Part shown: one piece after another, positions 5,114 through 6,227 of the stretch
How positions within the stretch are numbered: the first letter of the stretch is position 1
How the letters are laid out: the number at the start of each line of letters is the position of its first letter
From: CBCXVS01 sp965178525
GTDB lineage: Bacteria > Tectomicrobia > Entotheonellia > Entotheonellales > Entotheonellaceae
Direction: 5' to 3'
Length of the DNA stretch: 6,227 nt
Assembly (NCBI GenBank): GCA_965178525.1
Contig: CBCXVS010000370.1
Span: forward strand, 1 to 6,227
Program-made: the position numbers and the translations under genes
Notes under the pieces: generated by a model
The model's database searches: none
What the model was told of the DNA's origin: nothing
What the model saw: only the letters and a program-made list of their open reading frames with translations

Positions 5114-6154
5114 TTGCATCGAAGGGCACCGTGCACGATGATGTATGGCGGTGTCTCGGTTCGTGTCTTCATACATCTTGGAGATCGTAGCAGTGAACTG
5201 GGTGAGGTCCATATCAAGGCATCTCGTTTGCAAATGGATGGCGGCATTATTGGTACGGACCGGGAGATCTCAAGATTGACCGAGGCTCGCGCCGGTAACG
5301 TTATTATTGATGTCGATCGCTTGCACCTCACGGGGCAGGCGCTGATTGACGCCAGCACCGTGGGGGGAGAACGCGCCGGTGACCTCAAGATCATGGCTAA
5401 TTGGGTCATCCTGGAGGGTGGGTCACAAATTAGCAGTGAAAGTACGGATCGAGGCAATGCCGGTACGATACGTATTACGGCGGAGGAGATGATCCTGCGA
5501 GCAAACAGCAAGGTGACGACGACGGCGATGCAAGCCAATGGTGGAGATATCAGGATAGAAAGCCAGGTATTGCGTCTAGAAGATAGCGCGATTACGGCCG
5601 ATGTCGGGGGCGGGACAGGTGGCAATCTCATCCTCACACCCGAAGGCATCGTCGTGTTGATCAGAAGTGACATTACCACCCGGGCAGGGGCAGGGGAAGG
5701 GGGGAATATCCGTATCGGTGGATTGGTGGCGGATACGGACAGTACGGTGGATGCGTCATCGGACCTCGGTATTGATGGGGAGGTCGCGGTGGGTACCGCA
5801 GTGAATCTCGGCTCGATCACACCCTTGCCGCAAAGCTTTGCCCAGGATACGACATTGTTCGACGACCCCTGTGCGCAACGAGTACGCCGTGGCCGGGGGA
5901 GCAATTTTGTCGTCGTTGGGCGTGATAGCGTGCCAGCCGACCCGAGTGGGGGCTTGCCGAGTCCGATCATCGAGGCGTCTCAGAGAGGTGGGAAAACGGG
6001 GAGGACATGGCGCGCCTCGGATGGGCAGGCCGTTGTGTCGCAAGGGGCGGTACGTCATCACGCATCTGCTGGCTCGTGGCGCCAGACCGTGCACGCGTAT
6101 GATTGCTCCAAGGAACGATCCAAGACGACGGCCACTGTCCCACAGGCCCGCTAA
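5114..6154 (+). CDS. C-terminal remnant of a two-partner-secretion (haemagglutinin-like, TpsA) exoprotein, probably a pseudogene
   Basis: 346 aa from a TTG; ATGs at 5138 and 5141 are alternatives, and an in-frame stop lies at 5096-5098. Residues from about 22 to 205 are right-handed beta-helix repeats of roughly 28 residues, with recurring G(N/D)(V/L/I)xI and (D/G)SxIxA/T patterns, for example AGNVIIDVDRLHLTG, AGDLKIMANWVILEG, AGTIRITAEEMILRA, GGDIRIESQVLRLED and GGNIRIGG. They are followed by the C-terminal signature SSDLGIDGEV, LGSITPLPQSF, DDPCAQRVRRGRGSNFVVVGRD and GGLPSPI (215-285), typical of filamentous-haemagglutinin-like proteins in environmental bacteria. Full-length TpsA proteins are usually 800 residues or more, with a signal peptide and an N-terminal secretion domain recognised by a TpsB outer-membrane pore. 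All of that is missing and no tpsB is present, so the product could not be exported. Residues 1-21 look unrelated, placing the deletion junction near 5165-5180. No good ribosome-binding site was seen. Confidence 0.72.
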   Translation: MHRRAPCTMMYGGVSVRVFIHLGDRSSELGEVHIKASRLQMDGGIIGTDREISRLTEARAGNVIIDVDRLHLTGQALIDASTVGGERAGDLKIMANWVILEGGSQISSESTDRGNAGTIRITAEEMILRANSKVTTTAMQANGGDIRIESQVLRLEDSAITADVGGGTGGNLILTPEGIVVLIRSDITTRAGAGEGGNIRIGGLVADTDSTVDASSDLGIDGEVAVGTAVNLGSITPLPQSFAQDTTLFDDPCAQRVRRGRGSNFVVVGRDSVPADPSGGLPSPIIEASQRGGKTGRTWRASDGQAVVSQGAVRHHASAGSWRQTVHAYDCSKERSKTTATVPQAR

Positions 6155-6179
6155 GCCGAAGTTCCTCCCGTGATTCGGC
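6155..6179 (+). terminator. weak hairpin after the TpsA remnant
   Basis: GCCGAA (6155-6160) and TTCGGC (6174-6179) form a 6-bp stem with a 13-nt loop directly after the stop codon. There is no T-run, and only an A-rich stretch follows. It could be a residual 3'-end structure of the original exoprotein gene. Nothing else is seen to 6227. Confidence 0.25.
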
Positions 6180-6227
6180 GACAACTTGTTGAAATAAAAA
6201 CTCAAAAGCCTGAAACGAATTGACCTT

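Noticed and set aside
5083..5970. 295-codon open frame on the - strand opposite the TpsA remnant
   Set aside because: Low-complexity Ser/Pro/Arg-rich translation with no domain; the + strand frame carries clear beta-helix repeats and the TpsA C-terminal signature.
5756..6205. 149-codon - strand frame at the right end, and a 111-codon + strand frame at 5838-6173
   Set aside because: Both are alternative frames over the TpsA C-terminus with Arg/Pro-rich translations and no domain.

Overview
The window comes from a Gram-negative bacterium. The evidence is an exported family-5 ABC solute-binding protein and the C-terminal part of a two-partner-secretion (TpsA, haemagglutinin-like) exoprotein. 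Coding DNA is moderately GC-rich and genes are spaced loosely and face both ways. A corrinoid/iron-sulfur reductive-dehalogenase-like protein, toxin-antitoxin genes and a TpsA relic together fit large-genome environmental lineages such as Tectomicrobia/Entotheonella-like, Nitrospirota-like or delta-proteobacterial-like bacteria. This placement is an impression, not a proof. I saw no tRNA, rRNA, CRISPR array or transposase gene.

Left part (1-1652): an accessory toxin-antitoxin island. A two-TM membrane protein with an antitoxin-like C-terminal tail overlaps by 11 nt the start of a PIN-domain RNase toxin of the COG1569/TIGR00305 type (+ strand). Facing them on the - strand is a CopG-family ribbon-helix-helix antitoxin with no partner toxin beside it. 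The AT-rich gap between the two convergent ends is a ~121-bp imperfect inverted repeat whose outer arms contain both stop codons. A palindromic, REP-like patch (1545-1622) separates the CopG gene from the next gene.

Middle part (1653-4869): two divergent metabolic genes share a 352-bp intergenic region. The - strand gene encodes an exported peptide/nickel-type substrate-binding protein, with no permease or ATPase gene in view. The + strand gene encodes a cytoplasmic RdhA-like protein with two 4Fe-4S motifs, no Tat signal and no RdhB anchor gene. A good sigma70-type promoter candidate and a strong Shine-Dalgarno sequence precede the latter. A 10-bp perfect hairpin follows it.

Right part (4870-6227): a 346-codon ORF encoding only the last beta-helix turns and C-terminal signature of a TpsA exoprotein. 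It lacks signal peptide and secretion domain, so it is most likely a truncated relic. The clearest unusual structures are the membrane-anchored antitoxin-like gene in front of the PIN toxin and the concentric inverted repeat that ends both TA genes.
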